Source: Clostridia bacterium (GTDB taxonomy: Bacteria > Bacillota > Clostridia > Oscillospirales > CAG-272). From it: a stretch of DNA of 38,019 nucleotides. Below the pieces are notes generated by a model, which saw nothing but the letters and a program-made list of their open reading frames with translations, had not been told where the DNA came from and made no database searches. Below, piece after piece: positions 18,788 through 26,232 of the stretch (within the stretch, counting starts at the first letter, position 1; every line of letters starts with the position of its first letter). A program made the translations under genes and the position numbers. Location: assembly GCA_017508465.1 (NCBI GenBank), contig JAFVYW010000033.1, positions 1 to 38,019 of the forward strand, in the 5' to 3' direction.

Positions 18788-19855
18788 TTATGCTTTTTGG
18801 GATAAGATACGACGGAGCATACTCTTCATTTTCTTTGCCATGAGATAAAAGCCGAGATCGTTGGGATGTACTTCGTCAACGGTGGTATAAGGACGAAGGC
18901 TATCAGGGAAGAAGGTAGAGCCGTCGATGAAGTAAACATTTTCGTCGCCACGCTCTCTCGCACGCTCATAGTTAGCGAGGATGACTTCTCTTCTCTGTCG
19001 CCATTGATGTGTATGTGTCGGTCGTGTCACCATCACGATAGGAAGGTCGGGGCGCAACTCGCGCAGGCGCAGGTAAAACCTTTCATGTGTCTGGCGCAGA
19101 AATTCCGCGTCGCGCGCATTATGGTCATAATCATAAACAAAAACAGACATCGGGAGCGTTGCGAAATAATCTGCGAGAACAAGCTCCGCTTTACAGTTGC
19201 CCGAGAGTCCGAAGTTCAGGTAATGAAGCTTCAGGTCGCGACAGCACATCGCGGTGTAGTCACAACCGGGGCGTGTGGTACAGCCACCCATCGTAATGGA
19301 TGAGCCGTAAAAGACTACGGGCGCGGTTTCGTTTTTATAGGGCTTTGCCGCCTTCAGCATCGAACCTTTCTTAATACCGATATACAATGCGCGAACCTGA
19401 CCATACGGAGGAAAATAAATCGTGTATTGACGCTTCGTATTGCCAAAGTGCTTGATGCCCTCGTATGCGATATTTTCTCCGCCGTTTTTCAGTGTATCGA
19501 AGGTTGTGGAAATCATCGCCATATAGCCATCTTCGCTATAAATTGAGTAGCCATAGTAGCTGATCATCGTGCTATATGCACCAATTCCGACATTGGTATT
19601 GACCGAGCGGATGGCAATATACGGAGAATCTGTCACAAAACGAAGTCTGCCACCCGAGGAACGCTTGACAAGATTTCCCACATTGACACTCGCCGATTGT
19701 GCCACATCCTGTGGCATACGGACAAAGGATTTTTCCTCTTCGTCATAATAGACGCCATACAAGGAAAAACGCTCATCGAGCGAAGAAATCCACTCAATGT
19801 CCTCTTCCTTTATGGTTTCAAATTTAAAATTCGGATCGATATCTTCAATACGCAT
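18788..19855 (-). CDS. SGNH/GDSL-family hydrolase (putative esterase)
   Basis: This 355-residue protein looks like a two-domain carbohydrate-esterase-type enzyme. An N-terminal beta-sandwich (residues about 1-175) is followed by an SGNH hydrolase domain. Block I is VFYGSSITMGG with the presumed nucleophile Ser near residue 186, the Gly block is NFGLSGNCKAE, the Asn block lies near YDYDHNARD, and the Asp/His block is TVDEVHPNDLGF near the C-terminus. Related proteins deacylate sugars or lipids; the substrate here is unknown. No signal peptide is seen, so it is probably cytoplasmic. The ATG at 19853-19855 is chosen because AAAGGAG lies seven bases before it; an upstream in-frame start (19897) lacks such a site. 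It follows the EEP-fold gene by 50 bases and precedes a terminator. Confidence 0.82.
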   Translation of the reverse strand: MRIEDIDPNFKFETIKEEDIEWISSLDERFSLYGVYYDEEEKSFVRMPQDVAQSASVNVGNLVKRSSGGRLRFVTDSPYIAIRSVNTNVGIGAYSTMISYYGYSIYSEDGYMAMISTTFDTLKNGGENIAYEGIKHFGNTKRQYTIYFPPYGQVRALYIGIKKGSMLKAAKPYKNETAPVVFYGSSITMGGCTTRPGCDYTAMCCRDLKLHYLNFGLSGNCKAELVLADYFATLPMSVFVYDYDHNARDAEFLRQTHERFYLRLRELRPDLPIVMVTRPTHTHQWRQRREVILANYERARERGDENVYFIDGSTFFPDSLRPYTTVDEVHPNDLGFYLMAKKMKSMLRRILSQKA

Positions 19856-19905
19856 AATACAACTCCTTTCGCGTGTTTCGTATGCTTTTGTTTGCATTTT
19901 TGCAC

Positions 19906-20799
19906 TTAAAACCTGATTTTCACATAAATAGGAGCGTGGTCAGAAGAGTATTGTCCGCTTCTACCGTTGTCAACGATACGGTATTCGCTAACTGTGAATT
20001 TACCTTTAGAGAGCAGAATATAATCAATGCGCTCGCGGTCTGGCTCTTTGCCATAGTTGTGATAGGTTGCGCCTTCGTCGCTTATCGTTGCAATATCGTG
20101 AGCATCGTCAAAATCCGTCTTTGTCGAGAGAATGGTTTCGCTCGAGGGGGTGGCATTGAGATCGCCCATCAGAATGGCGGGGATGTCACCGAACTCACGA
20201 ATTTTATCTGTCACAAGGCGAATGCCTTCGATGCGCGCTTCCTGACTTTTATTATCAAGATGCGTATTGAAGACGACGAATTCTTTTTCCGTTGCCTTAT
20301 CCTTCAGAATAACATAACCTGCCACACGGTAGTGGCTGCTGCCCCAGGATTTACTCATTTCGTCAGGCGTTTCGCTGAGCCAGAAGGTGCCGCCGTTTAT
20401 CTTTTCATATTTGTCGGTACGATAAAAAATCGGGCAACCCTCGCTGAAAAGCGAATTGTCACGATAGCAAATGTCGGAGGCGTAGTCAGGGAGAATATGT
20501 ACAAGATAGTCATAATGCACGCTTGTGACCTCCTGGAAGCCGATAATATCCGGCCTGACAAGCTCAATATCCTCGCGCATCAATCGCGCGCGGTAGTACC
20601 AGCTTTTGTGCATCACATCCGTCGGCGCAAGATAACGCACATTGGCGCTCATCACAACGACCTCTTCCCTCTCGCCATCAGGAAGAGAAACGGGTTTCCG
20701 GTTCAGAAGATAACCAGGTACATAAACAAAATAAAGCAAAAATGCGAGGAACGCCAAAAGCAAAAGCGCCGTCCCTATTCCTTTCCATACACGATTCAT
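19906..20799 (-). CDS. Membrane-anchored endonuclease/exonuclease/phosphatase (EEP) fold protein
   Basis: A 297-residue protein with one N-terminal hydrophobic helix (ALLLLAFLAFLLYFVYVPGYLL) followed by an EEP domain, probably facing the outside. The fold's metal and catalytic motifs are present in order: VMSANVRYL (Asn), DIIGFQEV (metal Glu), VVFNTHLDN (His), ILMGDLNATPSS (Asp/Asn), RIDYILLSK and the C-terminal SSDHAPIYVKI (Asp-His). The active site is therefore likely intact. Enzymes of this fold cleave phosphodiesters in nucleic acids, sphingomyelin or inositol phosphates; the substrate cannot be told from sequence. It starts 12 bases after the DUF1622 gene and is surely co-transcribed with it. 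Confidence 0.85.
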   Translation of the reverse strand: MNRVWKGIGTALLLLAFLAFLLYFVYVPGYLLNRKPVSLPDGEREEVVVMSANVRYLAPTDVMHKSWYYRARLMREDIELVRPDIIGFQEVTSVHYDYLVHILPDYASDICYRDNSLFSEGCPIFYRTDKYEKINGGTFWLSETPDEMSKSWGSSHYRVAGYVILKDKATEKEFVVFNTHLDNKSQEARIEGIRLVTDKIREFGDIPAILMGDLNATPSSETILSTKTDFDDAHDIATISDEGATYHNYGKEPDRERIDYILLSKGKFTVSEYRIVDNGRSGQYSSDHAPIYVKIRF

Positions 20800-20811
20800 A
20801 TGCGCTCTCCT

Positions 20812-21189
20812 TTATTCTTTCGGTGGAACTGTCGTATGGTCCTCTTCCTTCTTTTCATTCTTGATTTCCCAATGAATGAGAAGAGCAAGAATCGCACGAA
20901 GGGCGATGACAACGCCGAGAACGAGCAGCTCTTTCAGGTCACGAACGATAACCGTATTGACGATTTCGGCACCCATCTTGAATTCAAGCGCCAAAGCAAG
21001 ACTTCTGCCAAGCGCTATGATAACACTCGTCGGCACTTTCTTTTTGTAATTGGAAACTGCTTGCCAGAGCGCACGGACAGAACCTATGATGATAATAACA
21101 ATTCCGATTAACTCGAGGGTGTGTACGGTGAATTCGGCGACATATTCGAGAACGCCTTCATATCCGTTCATAAGTTTTTCAAAAAACAT
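20812..21189 (-). CDS. DUF1622-type small membrane protein
   Basis: This 125-residue protein has about three hydrophobic segments: LELIGIVIIIIGSVRALW, a central one around VIIALGRSLALALEFKMGAE, and LLVLGVVIALRAILALLIHW. The arrangement GRSLALALEFKMGAEI...TVIVRDLKELLVLGVVIALRA is typical of DUF1622 proteins, whose function is unknown. The C-terminus is charged (EIKNEKKEEDH) and probably cytoplasmic. GAGGAGG lies nine bases before the ATG. It is the first gene of a three-gene unit with the EEP-fold and SGNH proteins, driven by the promoter at 21272-21300. Confidence 0.82.
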   Translation of the reverse strand: MFFEKLMNGYEGVLEYVAEFTVHTLELIGIVIIIIGSVRALWQAVSNYKKKVPTSVIIALGRSLALALEFKMGAEIVNTVIVRDLKELLVLGVVIALRAILALLIHWEIKNEKKEEDHTTVPPKE

Positions 21190-21271
21190 CTTTCACTTCC
21201 TCCTCTTATGAAATTATAGTTCTGAGAGAGTCGATGACCAACTCGCATTGGCATCCTCCCGAAACAGTACT

Positions 21272-21300
21272 ATTATAGCATAGACAAACGCTTTTTGCAA
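21272..21300 (-). promoter_or_regulatory. Sigma-A type promoter of the DUF1622/EEP/SGNH unit
   Basis: On the minus strand TTGCAA (21295-21300) and a perfect TATAAT (21272-21277) are 17 bases apart, about 83 bases before the first start codon. It sits directly downstream of the terminator of the hydrogenase operon, which keeps the two units apart. Confidence 0.85.
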
Positions 21301-21312
21301 GCACTTCTTTAC

Positions 21313-21353
21313 AAAAAAAGAGAGACCATAACATTTTGCGCGTTTGGTCTCTC
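21313..21353 (-). terminator. Rho-independent terminator of the adhE-hyd operon
   Basis: A nine-base stem (GAGAGACCA at 21320-21328 with TGGTCTCTC at 21345-21353) is followed on the minus strand by seven T residues. It lies about 20 bases after the stop codon of the last hydrogenase gene. Confidence 0.9.
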
Positions 21354-21374
21354 AAAAAACTTTATATGATAAGA

Positions 21375-22802
21375 TTACAGAAGCGAGATTGCATCACTGA
21401 TGGTCTTTTCGTATGCCTCGTGACCGTACTTATCGACTTCTGCTTTGCTCTTTTCTCCGTGTGTCAAGCAACCAGCACCACCAATACAACCGCTGATACA
21501 TGCCATACCTTCGATGAAGTTTCCATCAAGGATGCCTTTGTTGAGTTTAAGTAGTGCCATGCGGCAAGCCTCGATTCCATCGCAAACAACAGGTTTCATT
21601 TCAAAATCGATTCCCTGCTCTCTCATCGCTTGTGCCGCCGCATCGGCAAGGCCACCACTACGAGCGAATATTCTTCCATAATAGGAGGCGTTATCCAAAA
21701 CCCCCTCTTCAAGCGTAGAAAGATCAATGTCACGGCTATCGAAGAGAGCCTGGAGTTCCTCAAAGGTCAGAACCGTGTCTACATAAGGTCTGACATCTTC
21801 AAGTTGTGCTTCCGCCTTCTTTGCTGTGCAAGGACCGATAAAGATAACCTTCGCATTCGGCGTGGTTTCCTTAATGTACTTTGCAAGCACCGTCATCGGT
21901 GAGGGATTGTGCGAGATATGCTCCACCAATTTCGGGAAGTTCGTTTTGATATAACGGACAAACGCAGGACAGCAGGAACTGGTGAGAAGTCCCTTTTCAG
22001 AGAGTTCTCTCGCCTCTGCCATTGCTACCATATCGGCGCCGAGAGCCGCCTCAATAACATCGTGGAAGCCGAGTTTCTTCAAGCCTGTGACTACCTGACC
22101 AAGTTTGGCGTAGGTGAACTGACTTGAAATGGAAGGAGCAACAATCGCATATACTCTGTAATTGCCACCACGAGTATTCTTTTCGCTCTTTTTGAGAATG
22201 TCAATGGTGTTGAGCATGAAGGACTTGTCCATAATCGCACCGAAGGGACACTGGTAAACACACGCACCACACTGGATACATTTATCGTTATCAATGATAG
22301 CCGCCTTTTCCTCGTTCATTGGAATCGCCTTGACCTTGCAGGCATTCTGACAGGGACGCTTTCTGCTGATGATGGCGGTATAAGGACATACTTTCGCACA
22401 CGCACCACACTCGCGACATTTTGATTTGTCAATGTGCGCCACATGGTTCTGATCAAAGGTGATGGCTCCGAATTTACATACATCCTCACAACGGTGTGCC
22501 AGGCATCCACGACAAGCATTGGTTACCTCATAGCCACCAACGGGACACTCATCACAGGCAATATCTATGACCTCAATAATATTGGGATTCTCTGTGTCGC
22601 CACCCATCGCTATACGCACTCGCTCACCGAGAATGGCTCTCTCTTTGTAAACACAGCAACGCATCGTAGATTCCTTGCCAGGAATAAGCATTTTGGGAAT
22701 ATCAAGAACATGTTCAAGAAGCGTTTCATTCCACGCAAGACGAGCCACCTCACGAAGCACCTTATATTTTAAATGCTGTACTTTTGTATCAAATTTACGC
22801 AT
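21375..22802 (-). CDS. hydA2: [FeFe] hydrogenase, ferredoxin-type monomeric (HydA2-like)
   Basis: This 475-residue enzyme should make H2 from reduced ferredoxin (or the reverse) in the cytoplasm. The N-terminal third carries many Cys in ferredoxin-type clusters, notably CRGCLAHRCEDVC (97-109), CRECGACAKVC (129-139) and CIQCGACVYQC (175-185). The H-cluster domain follows with all three signatures: L1 TSSCCPAF (Cys 277/278, the first being the usual proton-relay Cys), L2 FIGPCTAKKAE (Cys 325) and L3 EGMACISGCIGGAG (Cys 435/439). The four cluster ligands are thus present. The shape fits the group B monomeric hydrogenases, close to HydA2 of Ruminococcus albus. AAGGAG lies five bases before the ATG. 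It is the last gene of the operon, nine bases after the phosphatase. The maturases HydE, HydF and HydG are not in the window. Confidence 0.92.
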   Translation of the reverse strand: MRKFDTKVQHLKYKVLREVARLAWNETLLEHVLDIPKMLIPGKESTMRCCVYKERAILGERVRIAMGGDTENPNIIEVIDIACDECPVGGYEVTNACRGCLAHRCEDVCKFGAITFDQNHVAHIDKSKCRECGACAKVCPYTAIISRKRPCQNACKVKAIPMNEEKAAIIDNDKCIQCGACVYQCPFGAIMDKSFMLNTIDILKKSEKNTRGGNYRVYAIVAPSISSQFTYAKLGQVVTGLKKLGFHDVIEAALGADMVAMAEARELSEKGLLTSSCCPAFVRYIKTNFPKLVEHISHNPSPMTVLAKYIKETTPNAKVIFIGPCTAKKAEAQLEDVRPYVDTVLTFEELQALFDSRDIDLSTLEEGVLDNASYYGRIFARSGGLADAAAQAMREQGIDFEMKPVVCDGIEACRMALLKLNKGILDGNFIEGMACISGCIGGAGCLTHGEKSKAEVDKYGHEAYEKTISDAISLL

Positions 22803-22811
22803 ATTTTCTCC

Positions 22812-23984
22812 TTAAAAATAACTGACCTTGATACGCTTGCCCATCCTACGCAGGCACGTTGAAAGCTGTTCGACAAGATTCATCTTAATGTTAAAGTTGA
22901 TGGGAAGATCAGGGTTCTGATGAGCGGGGTTGATCGCACGTCCAACATAGAAATTGATGTCGGTTGCCTCCTCGAAGAGAAGTCGGCTAATCAAGGATGC
23001 CCCATCCTTCTTGAAATTCCAATGCTCATAAAACAGGTTTTCCCCAAGATAATCCTTCGCATATTCAATCACGCGGTTCATCGTAATTACGCCTTCTGTA
23101 ACAAGATCGACACCTTCAATTTCTGCGGTCGGGGGAATGTCGGAGCGTTCAAAGGTCAGACTCGCCTTTACCGTTTTGCCAAGGAAGCGTGCGGCAATCG
23201 ATGAGGTTGTACCTCCACAGATAATGTGCTTTCCCTCCTTTGAGAAGAAGAGTGACATCATTCTGTCACCGTCATCACGATTCGATGGCGGACCAAAAAG
23301 AATATTCATCGGGACACGCTTGCGGATTTTAACCACACAGGCGGTGGTATCATCTCCGGGCTTATGACCGTACAAGCGATCGCATTCATCTACAAGCATT
23401 GTTGAGAGATTTTTCGCTGTATAGCCACCGCAAACCAATGCTCGCATATACTCTGCGATATCCTCGCGTTTCCAACCAAAGTTGTAAAGGCCGCCCAATC
23501 CTGCATGAGGACATCCGTCACTCATCGCAATAAACACATCGTCCTCTTGGAGTTTAATTGTTGACTTGTATATTTTCTTTCCACCAATGTTCAACTCGTT
23601 TTTCGGATAATCGTAAATTTCAAAGTTGCGAAAAGCGATGACTTGGGGATTATCATACTGAATGATTTCAGCAAGATCGTTGTTTTTGATATGGATGATA
23701 GTAAAGGTAGAATAGGCAACACCACGTACCGAGCAAACAGGAAGAGTCGCTGCAATAGCGGAAACACACTCTTCAATTGGCAGTCCTGCCGCCATCATTG
23801 TTGAGATGATTTTTGATGTCAGAGTAGAAAGAATACTCGCCTTTACTCCACTTCCCAAACCATCCGCCAGAACAATAACAGTAGAATTTTCATTTTCCTC
23901 TACAATATCAACGTGGTCCCCACAAAGTTCTTCTCCGATATGGTTGATGCTTTTATAGCCAATATCTGCACATAAATCATTCAT
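22812..23984 (-). CDS. SpoIIE/PP2C-family serine/threonine phosphatase, hydrogenase-linked
   Basis: The product (about 390 residues) has an N-terminal PP2C/SpoIIE-type phosphatase domain: GDHVDIVEENE, then VIVLADGLGSGVKAS (metal Asp), the FIAMSDGCPHAGLGG motif (metal Asp) and GDDTTACVVKIRKR near residue 240. A C-terminal domain of about 150 residues (from MNILFGPPSNRDDGDRMM) has no family I know, but the same tail is common in hydrogenase-linked phosphatases. No membrane segment is seen, unlike sporulation SpoIIE. The ATG at 23984 lies ten bases after AAGGAG; a GTG (23987) and TTG (23990) just upstream are also possible. It overlaps the end of hydS by eight bases, so the two are coupled. It probably reverses a phosphorylation made by the kinase of the same operon. 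Confidence 0.88.
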   Translation of the reverse strand: MNDLCADIGYKSINHIGEELCGDHVDIVEENENSTVIVLADGLGSGVKASILSTLTSKIISTMMAAGLPIEECVSAIAATLPVCSVRGVAYSTFTIIHIKNNDLAEIIQYDNPQVIAFRNFEIYDYPKNELNIGGKKIYKSTIKLQEDDVFIAMSDGCPHAGLGGLYNFGWKREDIAEYMRALVCGGYTAKNLSTMLVDECDRLYGHKPGDDTTACVVKIRKRVPMNILFGPPSNRDDGDRMMSLFFSKEGKHIICGGTTSSIAARFLGKTVKASLTFERSDIPPTAEIEGVDLVTEGVITMNRVIEYAKDYLGENLFYEHWNFKKDGASLISRLLFEEATDINFYVGRAINPAHQNPDLPINFNIKMNLVEQLSTCLRRMGKRIKVSYF

Positions 23985-25653
23985 CACCAATCGACTCCTT
24001 CAACTTGGTTAAGGCAATTTTGGTTTCTGCCGCCGTCTCACCAAGCAAAGAGGCGATTTCCTGCACAATACGCATCTGCTTTTCAACAACGGTATCGGCT
24101 ACCTCAATTGTCTGCTGGTGTAAACGGGTCTTTCTCTCCCTCTCGCTTTCCGTCTCCGTAATATCACGAAGAATGCCGATAAGAAGATGCGACTCGCTAT
24201 CGTAAACCACAGTCTGTTCTACATATCTCTTATATTCCGCAAGGTAGACCTTCTGGTCTCTGACTGTACGTCCCGTTTTTTTCACCTGAAGGAAAACCGA
24301 TGGATCCAAAATACGGACAACGCTCTCGCCAAGAACGTCTGACTCTGCACGGATATTCATGATTCTCTGTGCAGCAAGGTTGATCTGTTGCACCTCAAGG
24401 TTTTCGTTGAGAACAATGAGACCGCTCGGACTATGACGGACGACGGTGTCCGAAAAGCTCTCTGCTTTTTCTTTGAGATAAGGTAAACACATCGAGATTT
24501 CCGCCTTACCCTGACAGATGGCAATTGCCTTTTCACGGCAGGTATTGTAACCACAGGAGCCACAGTTGAGTTCATCGGACGGCTTGAATTTACCCATCTG
24601 ACGAAGCACTGCACTAATCTCATATTCTGCTGGGATAAGAAGTCTGTGCTCTATCGCAGTGAAGTGCTTTTTAAGCATCAGAGAATCGGGTTGTTCCACA
24701 CGGAAGTCTCTCTCGCCTGCATACTGTGCCACAGACATATAATCCATAACAGGTGAGCGATGGAATTTTTCCATAACAGGTCCACCAATACAACTACCTA
24801 TACACGCCGACATTTCGATAAAACATTTATGTATTTTTCCGTTTTCGATGTCCTCCAGTGCACGCATGCAATTCTCGACACCGTCGATTGCCATATAAGT
24901 AAAACCTGGTATATCCTGTGTCATCGTTTTAAGCACACCACCCGTAGTCGGGAAGAAGCGTGCACGGCTCTCCTCGGTCGCATCTAACTCACGCTCAATC
25001 TCGATACGCTCTGCTTTGAGCCATTTGCTAAGTTCTTCAAAGGTCAGCACAGCATCTACAAGTCCCTCATAATGCTCTGCTTCGTCCTTTTTGGCAACGC
25101 AAGGACCAATAAAAACGGTTTTCGCCTTGGGGTTGCGACGCTTAATGTCAAAACAATGTGCCTGCATAGGAGACATCACATCCGCAAGATAAGGCAATTC
25201 TTTTGGATAATATTTCTGAATTAAAAGGTTGATCGAGTGGCAACAGGAGGAAATAACGACATCACGCCCATCCTCAAGCAGAATTCTCTCGTATTCGCTC
25301 TTAACGATAGTCGCACCAATAGCGGTTTCTTCCACATCCGCAAAGCCGAGTTTCTGAAGTGCACGGCGCATCGCATCAATGCCAGCGCCCTCATAGTTTG
25401 CCACAAAAGAAGGGGCAAGGCTGACAATCACAGGGTCTCCACTCTGAATAAGCACCTTTGCGTTTTCCGTACTATCTACAATCTCTTTGGCATTTTGAGG
25501 ACAAACAACAAAGCATCTGCCACAGAGGATACACTCATTTCCGATAATATGTGCCTGGTTGCCCGAAAAGCGAATAGCCTTTACAGGACAGTTGCGAATG
25601 CATTTATAACAGTTTTTACAATTTGATTTCTTTAAAGTAAGACAGTTTGCCAC
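23977..25653 (-). CDS. hydS: Sensory [FeFe] hydrogenase with PAS domain (HydS)
   Basis: The 558-residue protein reads as an H2 or redox sensor. Residues 12-51 hold two [4Fe-4S] ferredoxin motifs (C12, C15, C18, C22; C41, C44, C47, C51). The H-cluster domain follows: L1 ISSCCHSIN (C137/C138), L2 FIGPCVAKKDE (C185) and L3 MSACIGSCIGGP (C284, C288), so all four ligands are present although L1 has His where catalytic enzymes have Pro. A further four-Cys iron-sulfur domain sits at C364, C367, C372 and C389 (CGSCGYNTC). A PAS domain (about 395-500) and a helical, probably coiled-coil tail (to 558) come last. Start is GTG at 25653; the ribosome site GGAGGGAG lies inside the upstream gene's end. No kinase domain is present, so output must use partners. 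It resembles HydS of R. albus, where the neighbours are the same. Confidence 0.92.
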   Translation of the reverse strand: MANCLTLKKSNCKNCYKCIRNCPVKAIRFSGNQAHIIGNECILCGRCFVVCPQNAKEIVDSTENAKVLIQSGDPVIVSLAPSFVANYEGAGIDAMRRALQKLGFADVEETAIGATIVKSEYERILLEDGRDVVISSCCHSINLLIQKYYPKELPYLADVMSPMQAHCFDIKRRNPKAKTVFIGPCVAKKDEAEHYEGLVDAVLTFEELSKWLKAERIEIERELDATEESRARFFPTTGGVLKTMTQDIPGFTYMAIDGVENCMRALEDIENGKIHKCFIEMSACIGSCIGGPVMEKFHRSPVMDYMSVAQYAGERDFRVEQPDSLMLKKHFTAIEHRLLIPAEYEISAVLRQMGKFKPSDELNCGSCGYNTCREKAIAICQGKAEISMCLPYLKEKAESFSDTVVRHSPSGLIVLNENLEVQQINLAAQRIMNIRAESDVLGESVVRILDPSVFLQVKKTGRTVRDQKVYLAEYKRYVEQTVVYDSESHLLIGILRDITETESERERKTRLHQQTIEVADTVVEKQMRIVQEIASLLGETAAETKIALTKLKESIGDE

Positions 25654-25656
25654 CGC

Positions 25657-25920
25657 TTATGCTCCCTCCTTTGCCAATTCGTCTAAAATTGCGCTCTTGA
25701 AGAAGTCACGGAACGTCTCTTTGGTCACACCGACATACACTTCGTCATTGACCTGGACGGTTACACCAACACGATTGCATTTTCCAATGCAGAAACTACC
25801 CGTGAGGATCACATCGTCCTCAAGGTGATGCTTGGCAATGGAATCTTGCAAAAGCTCTACAATATCCTGCGAGCCCTTGAGATGGCAGGATGAGCCTACA
25901 CAAATCTGTACAATCAACAT
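25657..25920 (-). CDS. Thioredoxin-like [2Fe-2S] ferredoxin-domain protein (first of tandem pair, next to hydS)
   Basis: This small cytoplasmic protein (87 residues) has the NuoE/HymA-like thioredoxin-fold [2Fe-2S] pattern: C7 and C12 (VCVG-like start QICVGSSCHLKG), then C44 and C48 (GSFCIGKCNRVGV). These are the four expected cluster ligands. Such domains pass electrons between NADH-linked subunits and hydrogenases; here, as a free-standing unit, it is likely an electron carrier for HydS or HydA2. It lies three bases before hydS (stop to start) and five bases after its paralogue, and the ribosome site of hydS overlaps its end. The residues between the Cys pairs differ from the paralogue at about half the positions, so the duplication is old. 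Confidence 0.88.
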   Translation of the reverse strand: MLIVQICVGSSCHLKGSQDIVELLQDSIAKHHLEDDVILTGSFCIGKCNRVGVTVQVNDEVYVGVTKETFRDFFKSAILDELAKEGA

Positions 25921-25925
25921 ATTCT

Positions 25926-26168
25926 TTATACCTTCGCCAAGACAGCGTTTTTAAAAAAATCTTCTATGGTTTCGGGAGTAACGGAGTAAAAATCGTCATC
26001 TACTGTAACGCATACGCCAGCCTGGCATTTACCTAAACAAAAGGTACCACCGAGCTGAACCTTTTCAGAAAGATTATGTTCCTTAATCAACCCCTGAAGT
26101 CCCTCAACTACCTGTCGAGAGCCTTTGATGTGACAGGACGATCCAATACAAACAGTAATTTTAATCAT
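25926..26168 (-). CDS. Thioredoxin-like [2Fe-2S] ferredoxin-domain protein (second of tandem pair)
   Basis: An 80-residue paralogue of the next gene, with the same four-Cys layout: C7 and C12 in VCIGSSCHIKG, C44 and C48 in GTFCLGKCQAGV. AGAGGA lies seven bases before the ATG. The C-terminal helix (ETIEDFFKNAVL) matches that of the paralogue (ETFRDFFKSAIL), so both halves of the fold are conserved. It follows the kinase gene after 64 bases that hold a strong hairpin. Two separate small carriers suggest that different partners, for instance HydS and HydA2, each use one; that is inference. Confidence 0.87.
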   Translation of the reverse strand: MIKITVCIGSSCHIKGSRQVVEGLQGLIKEHNLSEKVQLGGTFCLGKCQAGVCVTVDDDFYSVTPETIEDFFKNAVLAKV

Positions 26169-26195
26169 TTTTTTATCCTCTCATATTTATGACTT

Positions 26196-26223
26196 GTGGA
26201 TGCAGGACTCGTCCCGCATCCAC
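26196..26223 (-). other. Intercistronic mRNA hairpin
   Basis: A 12-base stem (26196-26207 with 26212-26223) with a four-base loop lies between the kinase gene and the first [2Fe-2S] gene. In the minus-strand transcript all 12 positions pair (one G-U), whereas in the plus-strand reading that position is an A-C mismatch, so the structure belongs to the operon mRNA. No T-tract follows on this strand, so it is not a strong terminator. It could be a stability or processing element, or a weak attenuator. Confidence 0.65.
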
Positions 26224-26232
26224 TTTTATTTT

